Part shown: positions 9,439-17,693 of the stretch, piece by piece
How the letters are laid out: each line of letters starts with the position of its first letter
How positions within the stretch are numbered: the first letter of the stretch is position 1
Source of the DNA: DASSTJ01 sp035707965
GTDB lineage: Bacteria > Actinomycetota > Actinomycetes > Actinomycetales > Angustibacteraceae
Reading direction: 5' to 3'
DNA length: 49,469 nt
NCBI GenBank assembly: GCA_035707965.1
Contig: DASSTJ010000044.1
Span: forward strand, 1-49,469
Position numbers and translations under genes: made by a program
The notes under the pieces: model-generated
Seen by the model: only the letters and a program-made list of their open reading frames with translations
Database searches by the model: none
Told to the model about the DNA's origin: nothing

Positions 9439-10203
9439 TCAGGGGCGGATGAAGTCCTGCACGGCGGTCCAGGCGCCCGAGCTGTCCTTGACGGCGGCCG
9501 TGCCGACCTGCGTCAGCCTGGGGTCGAGGATGTTGGCGCGGTGACCCGGCGACCCCATCCACAGGGCGACCATGGCGGACGCCGAGATGTTGCCGCGGGC
9601 GATGTTCTCGGCCGCGCGAGTCGCGCCGCAGGCGCTCATGATCGGGCTCAGCGACTGGTGGGCGAACTCCCCGGTCGAGGCCAGGTGCGCCGCCCAGCTC
9701 TCGGCGTACCGGTCCGGGCAGGAGGCGGCCGCCAGCGGCGCGAGGCCGCGGGACGTGCGCTCGCGGTTGACCAGCGAGAGCAGCTGCGACTCGTACGTGC
9801 TCGACCCGCTGCTGGAGACGGTGGTCGTCCTGGTGGTCGGCTTGGGCTTGGGCTTCGCCTTGGTGGTCGTCCGCGCCTTGGTCGTGCGCGCCGCGGTGGT
9901 GGTGCGGTGCGACGGCTTCGCGCGCGCAGCCGACAGGTCGCGGCTGGCCGACGTCGTGCGGGCCTTCGTCGCCGGTGACGTGGGCACGGCGGTGGGTGAC
10001 GTCGCGGTGGCGGACGGCGTGGTGGCCGCGCCCGTCGGCAGCGCCGAGGTGGTGGAGGTAGCCGGAGACTGGGTGACGGCGTCGCTCGCCTGACCCCCGT
10101 CGGATGACGCAGCGGAGTCGTTCATGAGCACTGCGCCACCGGTCGTGAGGACGGCGACACCGGCCGCCGCGACCGCTCCGATCACCTTGCGTTGAATCAT
10201 CAC
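9439..10203 (-). CDS. Secreted CAP-domain (SCP-like) protein
   Basis: 254 residues with an N-terminal membrane/signal segment (about 7-28, KVIGAVAAAGVAVLTTGGAVL). A 110-residue Ser/Thr/Ala/Lys/Pro-rich linker (KAKPKPKPTTRTTT) follows, then a C-terminal CAP domain (about 135-254). CAP landmarks are LLSLVNRERTSRGLAPLAA, HLASTGEFAHQS, AENIARG and the signature WMGSPGHRANILDPRLTQVG. Such proteins are exported and of unknown biochemical role in bacteria. The linker would span the cell wall. The start could be GTG at 10203 or ATG at 10200; the two are adjacent codons and neither has a strong ribosome site. Confidence 0.9.
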   Translation of the reverse strand: MMIQRKVIGAVAAAGVAVLTTGGAVLMNDSAASSDGGQASDAVTQSPATSTTSALPTGAATTPSATATSPTAVPTSPATKARTTSASRDLSAARAKPSHRTTTAARTTKARTTTKAKPKPKPTTRTTTVSSSGSSTYESQLLSLVNRERTSRGLAPLAAASCPDRYAESWAAHLASTGEFAHQSLSPIMSACGATRAAENIARGNISASAMVALWMGSPGHRANILDPRLTQVGTAAVKDSSGAWTAVQDFIRP

Positions 10204-10347
10204 CCACCCAGAGTAACGAATGGGTGTCCGGTTAGTCCAGCCCCGTCCACTGTGTGATCGATCGGCGGCCTCCGGGCGCCGGACATCGGCCGTCGTAGAT
10301 CGTTGTCAGGGCAGACGACAGCGCCTCGGTCGCCGCCGCAGATCGCG

Positions 10348-11160
10348 TCAGACGTCGTAGTCGACGACGAGCGGGGCGTGGTCGCTCCACCGCTCGTCGT
10401 ACGTCGGCGCGCGGCCGACCTCCGCCTTGACCGCTCGGGCGGCGAACCCGGCAGTCGCGAGCTGGTAGTCGATGCGCCAGCCCACGTCGCGGTCGAACGC
10501 CTGGCCCCGCCAGGTCCACCACGTGTAGGGGCCGGGCCCGGCGCCGGCAGTCGCCCGGTGCACGTCCACCCAGTGCCCGCCCTCGAACCAGCGGTCGAAG
10601 AACGCGCGCTCCGACTCCAGGAAGCCGGCCTTGCCGCGGTTGCCCTTCCAGTTCTTGATATCGACCTCGCGGTGCGCGACGTTGAGGTCACCGGTGATCA
10701 CGGCGTGCCCGCCGACCTCACCCAGCGCCCGCAGACCACCCATGCGCACCGTCATCGCCTCGAGGAAGCGCTCCTTCTCGTCCTGTCGTGGCGTGCCTGC
10801 CTGGCCGGTGTGCACGTAGCACGACACCACGGTCACCGGCCCGGACGTCGTCGACACGTCCACCTCGACCCACCGGCCCGTGCCCTCGAACTCCTCGTGC
10901 CCGACGCCGACACGGATCTCGCTCGGCTGCTCCCGGGTGAGGACGGCGACTCCCGCCCGGCCCTTGGCCGCGGCCTCGGAGTGCGCGACGTGCCATCCGC
11001 GAAAGCCGCCGCCGTCCAGGACCTGCTGCAGCTGGTCGGCGCTGGCTCGCACCTCCTGCAGGGTGATGACGTCGGCCTCGGCCGACGCGAGCCACGCCAG
11101 GCCGCCTCGTCGAGCCGCCGCCCGGATGCCGTTGACGTTCGCGGTGACCAGACGAAGCAT
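10348..11160 (-). CDS. xthA: Exodeoxyribonuclease III family protein
   Basis: Endonuclease/exonuclease/phosphatase-fold enzyme of 270 residues, the usual length for exonuclease III (AP endonuclease in base excision repair). Seen residues: Asn8 in TANVNGIR, the metal ligand Glu36 in LQEVRA, Tyr115 in SCYVHTG, Asp158 and Asn160 in GDLNVAHREVDIKN, and Asp260-His261 in the terminal WSDHAPLVVDYD. All catalytic positions of the family are present. It has no operon partner: the CAP gene downstream is 144 bases away and the upstream neighbour is divergent. Confidence 0.93.
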   Translation of the reverse strand: MLRLVTANVNGIRAAARRGGLAWLASAEADVITLQEVRASADQLQQVLDGGGFRGWHVAHSEAAAKGRAGVAVLTREQPSEIRVGVGHEEFEGTGRWVEVDVSTTSGPVTVVSCYVHTGQAGTPRQDEKERFLEAMTVRMGGLRALGEVGGHAVITGDLNVAHREVDIKNWKGNRGKAGFLESERAFFDRWFEGGHWVDVHRATAGAGPGPYTWWTWRGQAFDRDVGWRIDYQLATAGFAARAVKAEVGRAPTYDERWSDHAPLVVDYDV

Positions 11161-11267
11161 GCGGCCATTCTGCCCGAGTCCGCCGACAGCTCCGGACGGA
11201 TTCTGTCCGCCTCCTCAGGCAGGCTCGGCGCCATGACAGACCGCATCCACGATCGGGAGATCCCCTG

Positions 11268-11705
11268 ATGGCGCGCGACGTGCAGATCACCTTCGACTGC
11301 GGCGACCCCGCCGCCCTGGCCGCGTTCTGGGCGCAGGCGCTCCACAGCCAGGTGCAGTCTCCCCCCGAGGGCTTCGACTCGTGGGACCAGGCGCTCGAGG
11401 CGTGGGGCGTGCCGGCCGAGCGCCGCAACGACGCCTCAGCCGTCGTCGACCCGGACGGCGTCGCACCGCGGCTGTTCTTCCAGCGGGTACCCGAGGGCAA
11501 GCGGGCCAAGAACCGCGTCCACCTCGACGTGCGCGCAGCGCCCGGCACGGGCGGCGACGAGCGCATGGCCGCGCTCGAGGCGGAGGCCGAGCGGCTCGTC
11601 GCGCTCGGCGCCACGCGCCTGCAGCGACACGAGCCCGGTCCCCCGATGGACGCCGGCCACATCGTCATGGCCGACCCCGAGGGCAACGAGTTCTGCCTGG
11701 ACTGA
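11268..11705 (+). CDS. VOC-family (glyoxalase-like) protein
   Basis: 145-residue protein of the vicinal-oxygen-chelate fold, resembling the Glyoxalase_6 type common in actinobacteria. The N-terminal half begins VQITFDCGDPAALAAFWAQAL. The C-terminal half has KNRVHLDVRA (His as possible metal ligand) and ends with VMADPEGNEFCLD, a typical VOC closing strand with Glu. Substrate unknown. A GGGAGA ribosome site lies just upstream. A strong hairpin at 11774-11805 separates it from convergent icd. Confidence 0.85.
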   Translation: MARDVQITFDCGDPAALAAFWAQALHSQVQSPPEGFDSWDQALEAWGVPAERRNDASAVVDPDGVAPRLFFQRVPEGKRAKNRVHLDVRAAPGTGGDERMAALEAEAERLVALGATRLQRHEPGPPMDAGHIVMADPEGNEFCLD

Positions 11706-11773
11706 CGCCGCGGTGCTGACCGGGCGACACCGGAGCGCTGCACCGAACCACCAGTGGCCGCCGCACGCACGAC

Positions 11774-11805
11774 GACGGCGCGCTCCCGAGCGGGAGCGCG
11801 CCGTC
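11774..11805. terminator. Hairpin between convergent VOC gene and icd
   Basis: Fully complementary 15-base arms (11774-11788 and 11791-11805) of almost pure GC, closing on CGAG. It lies 69 bases after the VOC stop and 52 bases before the icd stop, so it can serve both strands. There is no T-run, as is usual for hairpins in high-GC actinobacteria. Confidence 0.75.
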
Positions 11806-11856
11806 GCGCGTCGGCCGGCGGCCGTCGTCCGGTGCTCTTGACCCGGACGAACCGGC

Positions 11857-13074
11857 TCAGGCCTGCGCCTTGGCCAGGTTCTCGTCGAGCGCCGCGAGGA
11901 ACTCCTCGGTCGTCAGCCACGACTGGTCCGGGCCGACGAGCAGCGCGAGGTCCTTCGTCATCTTGCCGCTCTCGACCGTCTCGACGCAGACGCGCTCGAG
12001 GGTCTCGGCGAAGCCGGTGACCTCGGGCGTGCTGTCGAGCTTGCCGCGGTGCTTGAGGCCACCCGTCCACGCGAAGATCGAGGCGATCGGGTTGGTCGAC
12101 GTCGGCTTGCCTGCCTGGTGCTGGCGGTAGTGGCGCGTGACGGTGCCGTGCGCGGCCTCGGCCTCGACCGTCTTGCCGTCCGGGGTCATCAGCACCGACG
12201 TCATGAGGCCGAGCGAGCCGAAGCCCTGCGCGACCGTGTCGGACTGCACGTCGCCGTCGTAGTTCTTGCACGCCCAGACGTAGCCGCCCTCCCACTTGAG
12301 GGACGCCGCCACCATGTCGTCGATGAGGCGGTGCTCGTACGTGAGGCCGGCCGCGTCGTACTGGGCCTTGAACTCCTCGTCGAACACCTGGGCGAAGATG
12401 TCCTTGAAGGCGCCGTCGTAGGCCTTGAGGATCGTGTTCTTCGTCGACAGGTAGACGGGGTAGCCGCGCTGCAGACCGTACGCGAACGACGCGCGTGCGA
12501 AGTCGCGGATCGAGTCGTTGTAGTTGTACATGCCCATCGCGACGCCGCCGTCCGGCCCGTAGTCGGCGACGACGTGCTGGATCGGCTCGGAGCCGTCGGC
12601 CGGAGTGAAGGTGATCGTCAGCTCGCCGGCACCGGGCACCTTGAAGTTGGTCGCCTTGTACTGGTCGCCATGGGCGTGGCGGCCGATGATGATCGGCTTC
12701 GTCCAGCCCGGGACCAGCCGCGGGATGTTCGAGATGATGATCGGCTCCCGGAAGATGACGCCGCCCAGGATGTTGCGGATCGTGCCGTTCGGCGACTTCC
12801 ACATCTCGGAGAGGCCGAACTCCTTCACCCGCGCCTCGTCCGGCGTGATCGTCGCGCACTTCACGCCGACGCCGTACTGCTTGATGGCGTTCGCCGCGTC
12901 GACCGTCACCTGGTCGCCGGTGGCGTCCCGGTGCTCGATGCCGAGGTCGTAGTACTTGAGGTCGACGTCGAGGTAGGGGTGGATCAGGCGGTCCTTGATG
13001 AACTGCCAGATGATGCGCGTCATCTCGTCGCCGTCGAGCTCGACGACCGGTCCTTCGACCTTGATCTTCGCCAT
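11857..13074 (-). CDS. icd: NADP-dependent isocitrate dehydrogenase (type II)
   Basis: TCA-cycle enzyme converting isocitrate to 2-oxoglutarate with NADPH; 405 residues, the length of the homodimeric eukaryotic-like class. Landmarks: VVELDGDEMTRIIWQFIKD at the N-terminus, the substrate segment SPNGTIRNILGG, YLSTKNTILKAYDGAFKDIF, and the C-terminal GTVTRHYRQHQAGKPTSTNPIASIFAW. A GGAG ribosome site lies 8 bases upstream of the ATG. Transcribed away from the small membrane protein at 13176. The window also holds mdh and sucCD, so several TCA genes cluster here without forming one operon. Confidence 0.97.
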   Translation of the reverse strand: MAKIKVEGPVVELDGDEMTRIIWQFIKDRLIHPYLDVDLKYYDLGIEHRDATGDQVTVDAANAIKQYGVGVKCATITPDEARVKEFGLSEMWKSPNGTIRNILGGVIFREPIIISNIPRLVPGWTKPIIIGRHAHGDQYKATNFKVPGAGELTITFTPADGSEPIQHVVADYGPDGGVAMGMYNYNDSIRDFARASFAYGLQRGYPVYLSTKNTILKAYDGAFKDIFAQVFDEEFKAQYDAAGLTYEHRLIDDMVAASLKWEGGYVWACKNYDGDVQSDTVAQGFGSLGLMTSVLMTPDGKTVEAEAAHGTVTRHYRQHQAGKPTSTNPIASIFAWTGGLKHRGKLDSTPEVTGFAETLERVCVETVESGKMTKDLALLVGPDQSWLTTEEFLAALDENLAKAQA

Positions 13075-13175
13075 GCGTCCGTCTCCTGTCGCAGATTGCT
13101 TGACGTCAAGATATCCGCACCCTGGGGCACCGCGCCAACCGCCTCCGGTCGCGGACGCACCGCCTGGTCACCACC

Positions 13176-13769
13176 ATGATCCCCATGGCAGGTGACGCAA
13201 CAGCGACCGACCAGGCGCACCGCACGGACCCCGTCGACGCCAGCGGCGTCGAGGACGACGACAGCACGCTCGGCCCGATCCGCAGCATGCGCCTCGCGAA
13301 GCGGGCCCGCTACGGTCGCCGGCTCGCGATCGTCGCGCTGTGGCTGGTCGTCGTCGCCGGAGCGGTGGGCCTGCTCGGGGTGCACGCGCGAACGGTGTCG
13401 ACCAGCTCCGACGGCATGCACGCCTCACTCACCTACGCGGGCATCGCGCGCGCCGGTTGGGACGTGCCCTGGCACCTCGTGCTCACGAAGGACGGTGGCT
13501 TCTCAGACGGCAGCATCACGGTCGCGGTCAGCCGGTCGTTCTTCGACATCTACGAGACGCAGGGCTTCCACCCGTCGCCGGACAGCGAGACGAGCGACGC
13601 CCGCTACGTCTACCTCGAGTTCGCGCCACCGCCCGGCGACACCCTGGTCATCGACTACGACGCCTACATCCAGCCCACCGCGCAGATCGGCCGCCGCAGC
13701 GACCTCAAGGTCATCACCGACGGGCAGGAGCGCCTGAGCCTCGACTGGCACACGTTCCTGTTCCCGTGA
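13176..13769 (+). CDS. Hypothetical membrane-anchored protein
   Basis: 197 residues, not recognised. The first 45 residues are polar. One membrane segment (about 49-68, LAIVALWLVVVAGAVGLLGV) follows a basic stretch RLAKRARYGRR, so the protein should be anchored with its C-terminus outside. The outer part is rich in aromatic and acidic residues (RSFFDIYETQGFHP, YVYLEFAPPPGDTLVIDYDAYIQP) and looks like a beta-sheet domain. The start may be ATG at 13176 or 13185; neither has a clear ribosome site. It lies 65 bases upstream of a DUF421 protein on the same strand and may be co-transcribed with it. DUF421 genes often sit beside a small protein of this kind, but I cannot name the family. Confidence 0.75.
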   Translation: MIPMAGDATATDQAHRTDPVDASGVEDDDSTLGPIRSMRLAKRARYGRRLAIVALWLVVVAGAVGLLGVHARTVSTSSDGMHASLTYAGIARAGWDVPWHLVLTKDGGFSDGSITVAVSRSFFDIYETQGFHPSPDSETSDARYVYLEFAPPPGDTLVIDYDAYIQPTAQIGRRSDLKVITDGQERLSLDWHTFLFP

Positions 13770-13834
13770 GCCGGGGGTGAGCCAGGAGAGCCCGTCGTGA
13801 GCCACTGCCCGTCCGCACCAGCCCGAGGAGTGCC

Positions 13835-14311
13835 ATGGAGATCGTCTTTCGCGCGGCCGTCATGTACGTGTTCCTGTGGATCGTCACCAGGGCGACCGGC
13901 AAGGCGACCCTCGGCGAGCTGAGCACCTTCCAGCTCGTCTTCTACATCGTCCTCGGCGACCTCATCCAGCAGGGCGTGACGCTGCAGGACTACTCGGTCA
14001 CCGGCGCCGTGCTGGCCATCTCGGTGTTCGCCGTGCTCACCGTCGCCGTGTCGTGGGCCAACCTGCGCTGGCCGAGGGCGCGGCCGCTGATCCACGGCGC
14101 GCCGGTCGTCGTCGTGTCGGACGGCGAGATGCGCGGCGACCTCATGCAGGTCGAGCGGCTCTCGGTCGACGACCTCTACGAGGCGGCGCGCGCCAACGGC
14201 ATCGAGCGCATGTCGCAGGTGCGGCTGGCTGTGCTCGAGGCCGACGGGCAGATCAGCTTCTTCAAGCGGGACGGCGAGCACGAGGAGCCGAGGAGACGTC
14301 CGGAGCACTGA
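13835..14311 (+). CDS. DUF421 (YetF-like) membrane protein
   Basis: 158 residues. Three membrane segments at the N-terminus (about 3-19, 30-47, 55-76) are followed by a cytosolic DUF421 domain. That domain has the family motif LMQVERLSVDDLYEAARANGIERMSQVRLAVLEADGQISFF. Function is not established for the family. A GAGGAG ribosome site precedes ATG 13835. The last 50 bases overlap the 3' end of the convergent MOSC gene, including the polar tail of this protein. Confidence 0.88.
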   Translation: MEIVFRAAVMYVFLWIVTRATGKATLGELSTFQLVFYIVLGDLIQQGVTLQDYSVTGAVLAISVFAVLTVAVSWANLRWPRARPLIHGAPVVVVSDGEMRGDLMQVERLSVDDLYEAARANGIERMSQVRLAVLEADGQISFFKRDGEHEEPRRRPEH

Positions 14312-15158
14312 GGTCGTCCGCCGCCGACCGCTCCAGCACCTCGACGTCGTCGCCGACGGCCAGGCGGCCCTCGGACGTCGGGATCACCCGGATCCCGAAC
14401 CAGGTCTTGCCGTCCCACCGACGGTGGCGGGCCAACGTGCGCAACGGCTCCTTGCCACCGCCGGTCGTGACCGGGTCGAGCGTGGTGAGGACGCAGCGGT
14501 CGCACTGCTCGGCGAACCGGTAGGTCACGCCGCCGAGTCGCACGCGCTGCCAGCGGTCCTCCTCGAACGGCTCGAGGTCGCCCTCCACGACGACGCTCGG
14601 CCGGAAGCGCAGCATCGCGAGCGGCTGCGGCTGCGGCTCACCGCGGCGCTCCGCCTCCTCGCGCACCCAGGCGTCCAGCTGCCGGAGCGAGGCCGTGCTG
14701 GTCAGCAGCAGGGGTCCGGCGTCCGCGAGGCTCAGCGGGTCGCCGTCCTGCCCTCCGTGCTTCGGTGACACCGAGCGCCGGCGCGGGTCGTCGAGCCAGA
14801 CGAGGCGCAGCGGCTCGCCCAGCACCGCGGACAGCCAGGCGTCGGCGGCCGCGCCCGCCGAGGTCGCCCGGTCGAGCCGCGACAGGCCGACGGGGACGTC
14901 GGCCGGCCCGGTCGGAGGGGCGACGCGCAGGGACGACGCCCCGTCGGCCTCGAGCGTGACGCCGCCCTCGTCGTCCGGCGTGGCCCGCACGGACAGCAGG
15001 GCGTGGCGCTCCCGGGCGGTCACGACCTCGCCGCCCGAGTCGACCACCATCCAGCGCCGGTCGCCGCGCAGCCCCCAGGGCTCGACGGCCGCGTCGCGCA
15101 CCTCGATGCCTGCCAGCGACTTGACGGGGTACACCCGCACAGAGGAGACGATGGTCAC
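14262..15158 (-). CDS. MOSC-domain protein (MOSC_N + MOSC)
   Basis: 298 residues. The N-terminal beta-barrel domain starts VSSVRVYPVKSLAGIEV and contains WGLRGDRRWMVVD; the C-terminal MOSC domain has MLRFRPSVVVEG and the conserved Cys in FAEQCDRCVLTTLDPVTTGG. This Cys corresponds to the molybdenum-ligating or sulfur-carrier cysteine of YcbX/mARC-type proteins, which reduce N-hydroxylated compounds. A C-terminal FGIRVIPTSEGRLAVGDDVEVL closes the fold. It is divergent from mdh and overlaps the DUF421 gene tail-to-tail by 50 bases. Confidence 0.9.
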   Translation of the reverse strand: MTIVSSVRVYPVKSLAGIEVRDAAVEPWGLRGDRRWMVVDSGGEVVTARERHALLSVRATPDDEGGVTLEADGASSLRVAPPTGPADVPVGLSRLDRATSAGAAADAWLSAVLGEPLRLVWLDDPRRRSVSPKHGGQDGDPLSLADAGPLLLTSTASLRQLDAWVREEAERRGEPQPQPLAMLRFRPSVVVEGDLEPFEEDRWQRVRLGGVTYRFAEQCDRCVLTTLDPVTTGGGKEPLRTLARHRRWDGKTWFGIRVIPTSEGRLAVGDDVEVLERSAADDLSAPDVSSAPRARRPA

Positions 15159-15221
15159 GTCCGCACGCTACTGGGCGGGGACTATCGTCGAGTCGCCGCA
15201 CCCGACGTCGAAGGAGCCCAT

Positions 15222-16214
15222 GTGACCACCACCCCCAAGAAGGTCGCCGTCACCGGCGCCGCGGGCCAGATCGGCTACAGCCTGCTGTTCCGCATCGCCA
15301 GCGGGGCGATCTTCGGGCCCGACCAGCCCGTGGAGCTGCGCCTGCTCGAGATCACGCCGGCGCTGGGCGCCCTCGAGGGTGTCGTCATGGAGCTCGACGA
15401 CTGCGCCTTCCCGCTGCTACGCGGTGTGGAGGCGGGCGACGACCCGAACACGATCTTCGACGGCGTGAACCTCGCGCTCCTCGTCGGCGCCCGCCCGCGC
15501 ACCAAGGGCATGGAGCGCGGCGACCTGCTCGAGGCCAACGGCGCGATCTTCACCGGCCAGGGCAAGGCCATCAACGACCACGCAGCCGACGACGTCAGGG
15601 TGCTGGTGACCGGCAACCCGGCGAACACCAACGCGCTCATCGCGATGAGCAACGCTCCCGACGTCCCGACCGAGCGCTTCACCGCCCTGACCCGGCTCGA
15701 CCACAACCGCGCCATCGCGCAGCTCGCCGCGAAGACGGGTGCCGCCGTGACGGACATCCAGCGCATGACCATCTGGGGCAACCACTCCGCCACCCAGTAC
15801 CCGGACCTCTTCCACGCGCAGGTGCGCGGCCGGAACGCGGCCGAGGTCGTGGACGACCAGTCGTGGCTCGAGAACGACTTCATCCCGACGGTGCAGAAGC
15901 GCGGCGCGGCGGTCATCGAGGCGCGCGGGTCGTCGTCGGCCGCGAGCGCTGCCAACGCCACCTGCAACCACGCGCGCGACTGGTTCGCCGGAACGGCCGA
16001 GGGCGACTGGACGTCGATGGCGGTGCGCTCCGACGGCTCCTACGGCGTCACCGAGGGCCTGGTCTCGTCGTTCCCGGTGACCGTGCAGGACGGCCGGTGG
16101 CAGATCGTCCAGGGGCTGGACGTCAACGAGTTCTCGCGCGGCCGCATCGACGCCAGCGTGGCCGAGCTCGCGGACGAGCGCGACGCCGTGAAGCAGCTCG
16201 GTCTGATCGGCTGA
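15222..16214 (+). CDS. mdh: Malate dehydrogenase
   Basis: NAD-dependent TCA-cycle enzyme; 330 residues from GTG at 15222. The ribosome site AAGGAG (15211-15216) fixes this start; the open frame further upstream is antisense to the MOSC gene. Seen: the NAD-binding loop TGAAGQIGYSL (11-21), a substrate loop GARPRTKGMERGDLL with its arginines (91-105), LDHNRA with Asp160 and Arg163, and the catalytic His188 in IWGNHSATQYP. This is the cytosolic-type MDH of actinobacteria. A 16-bp hairpin follows the stop at once. Confidence 0.97.
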   Translation: MTTTPKKVAVTGAAGQIGYSLLFRIASGAIFGPDQPVELRLLEITPALGALEGVVMELDDCAFPLLRGVEAGDDPNTIFDGVNLALLVGARPRTKGMERGDLLEANGAIFTGQGKAINDHAADDVRVLVTGNPANTNALIAMSNAPDVPTERFTALTRLDHNRAIAQLAAKTGAAVTDIQRMTIWGNHSATQYPDLFHAQVRGRNAAEVVDDQSWLENDFIPTVQKRGAAVIEARGSSSAASAANATCNHARDWFAGTAEGDWTSMAVRSDGSYGVTEGLVSSFPVTVQDGRWQIVQGLDVNEFSRGRIDASVAELADERDAVKQLGLIG

Positions 16215-16250
16215 CCCCTCGTGCCGCAGCACAGCTGAGCCCGCACTCCC

Positions 16251-16286
16251 GAGGGCCCGTGCCGCCGTCCGGCGGCACGGGCCCTC
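16251..16286. terminator. Strong hairpin between mdh and DUF3017 gene
   Basis: Perfect 16-base stem (16251-16266 with 16271-16286) and a 4-base loop GTCC. It lies 37 bases after the mdh stop and 12 bases from the stop of the convergent DUF3017 gene, so it can end both transcripts. No T-run. Confidence 0.85.
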
Positions 16287-16297
16287 GGCGTCCCGGC

Positions 16298-16633
16298 TCA
16301 GGAACCGGCGAGGTTGAGGGTGGAGGCGAGCACGGCGCAGGCCGCTGCGGCGCCGAGCAGCAGCACGACGTCGGTGGTGCGCGAGCGGGCCGCCACGGCG
16401 CCGACGAGTGACGAGGGCAGGAACGCGCGGAGCAGGCCTGCGAGGCCGAGGGCGGCCGCGAGCAGGTAGCCGCCGAGCCGCACGTGGTCGAGCAGCACCG
16501 CGACGACGGCGACCAGCACGCCGACGGCCAGGAGCAGCCACGGACCGATCAGGCGCGGCATCACCGGACGCGGCGGGGCGGACGGCGACGACACCGGCGC
16601 GGACCCGCCCTGCCCGGCGGGGCCGTCGGTCAC
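16298..16633 (-). CDS. DUF3017 small membrane protein
   Basis: 111 residues: a proline/serine-rich N-terminus (1-25), then three hydrophobic segments (about 29-47, 52-69, 84-106). DUF3017 proteins are small actinobacterial membrane proteins of unknown role, regularly next to folD. The GTG start at 16633 lies in a GTGA overlap with the folD stop, so the two genes are translated together. Confidence 0.85.
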   Translation of the reverse strand: MTDGPAGQGGSAPVSSPSAPPRPVMPRLIGPWLLLAVGVLVAVVAVLLDHVRLGGYLLAAALGLAGLLRAFLPSSLVGAVAARSRTTDVVLLLGAAAACAVLASTLNLAGS

Positions 16634-17535
16634 GAGGCGACCGCCGCCACGTCCCGTCCGGCGAGCTGCTGCTCGGCCCGCTCGACGACGTTCGCGAGCA
16701 GCATGGCGCGCGTCATCGGGCCGACGCCGCCGGGCATGGGCGCCAGCCAGCTCGCGACATCACGAACGTCGTCCGCGACGTCGCCGACCAGCCGGGCCTT
16801 GCCGTCGTCGCCGACGACCCGCGTCGTCCCGACGTCCAGCACGACGGCACCCGGCCGGACCATGTCGGCCGTGACGAGCCCCGCGCTGCCGGCGGCCGCC
16901 ACGACGACGTCGCCCTGACGCACCAGCGAGCCGAGGTCGCGCGTGCCGGTGTGGCACAGCGTGACGGTGGCGTTGACCGTCCGACGCGTGAGCAGCAGGC
17001 CAAGTGGGCGGCCGGACGTCGTGCCCCGTCCCACCACCACGACGTGGGCACCGTCGAGTGGGACGTCGTACCGGCGCAGCAGCTCGACGATGCCGCGGGG
17101 GGTGCAAGGCAGGGGGGCGCGCGAGGCGCCCGCGACGTCGAGCACGAGCCTGCCGAGGTTCACCGGGTGCAGCCCGTCGGCGTCCTTGTCGGGGTCGATG
17201 CGCTCCAGCACCGGGTCGGGGTCGAGACCGCGCGGCAGCGGCAGCTGCACGATGAAGCCGGTGCAGTCGTGGTCGGCGTTGAGCTCGTCGACGGCGCGCT
17301 CCACGTCGGCCTGCGTGGCGGTGGCCGGCAGGTCGCGCCGGATGCTCGCCAGGCCGATCTGCGCGCAGTCGCGGTGCTTGCCGGCGACGTAGGACTGGCT
17401 GCCGGGGTCGTCGCCGACGAGCACCGTGCCCAGGCCGGGCACGATGCCGGCCTCCCGCAGCGCCGCGACGCGGCGGGCGAGGTCGTCCCGGATCGACGCT
17501 GCCGTCGCCTTGCCGTCGAGGATCTGCGCCACCAT
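16630..17535 (-). CDS. folD: Bifunctional methylenetetrahydrofolate dehydrogenase/cyclohydrolase
   Basis: One-carbon enzyme interconverting 5,10-methylene- and 10-formyl-tetrahydrofolate; 301 residues from ATG 17535. A GGGAGGA ribosome site lies 6 bases upstream, which rejects the longer open frame. Landmarks: SYVAGKHRDCAQIGL (the Tyr and Lys of the active site), FIVQLPLPRGLD, DGLHPVN, PCTPRGIVELLRRY and VVVGRGTTSGRPLGLLL, then the C-terminal PMPGGVGPMTRAML. 10-formyl-THF feeds PurH and PurN, encoded 10 kb away on the same strand; the chemotaxis cluster now lies between them. Confidence 0.96.
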   Translation of the reverse strand: MVAQILDGKATAASIRDDLARRVAALREAGIVPGLGTVLVGDDPGSQSYVAGKHRDCAQIGLASIRRDLPATATQADVERAVDELNADHDCTGFIVQLPLPRGLDPDPVLERIDPDKDADGLHPVNLGRLVLDVAGASRAPLPCTPRGIVELLRRYDVPLDGAHVVVVGRGTTSGRPLGLLLTRRTVNATVTLCHTGTRDLGSLVRQGDVVVAAAGSAGLVTADMVRPGAVVLDVGTTRVVGDDGKARLVGDVADDVRDVASWLAPMPGGVGPMTRAMLLANVVERAEQQLAGRDVAAVAS

Positions 17536-17693
17536 GCGGGCATCCTCCCACGGGGGACGATCACGCTCCGCGTCCGGTTCGCCACGTTGGCGCCCGTTGC
17601 CTGGTCCGATGGGGTCGCGCCCGCGAGCCACGGTCGCGCCGGTCGGGTGACGCGTGCCACGCTGACGACCACTCATCCTCCTGGAGGGCCGTC

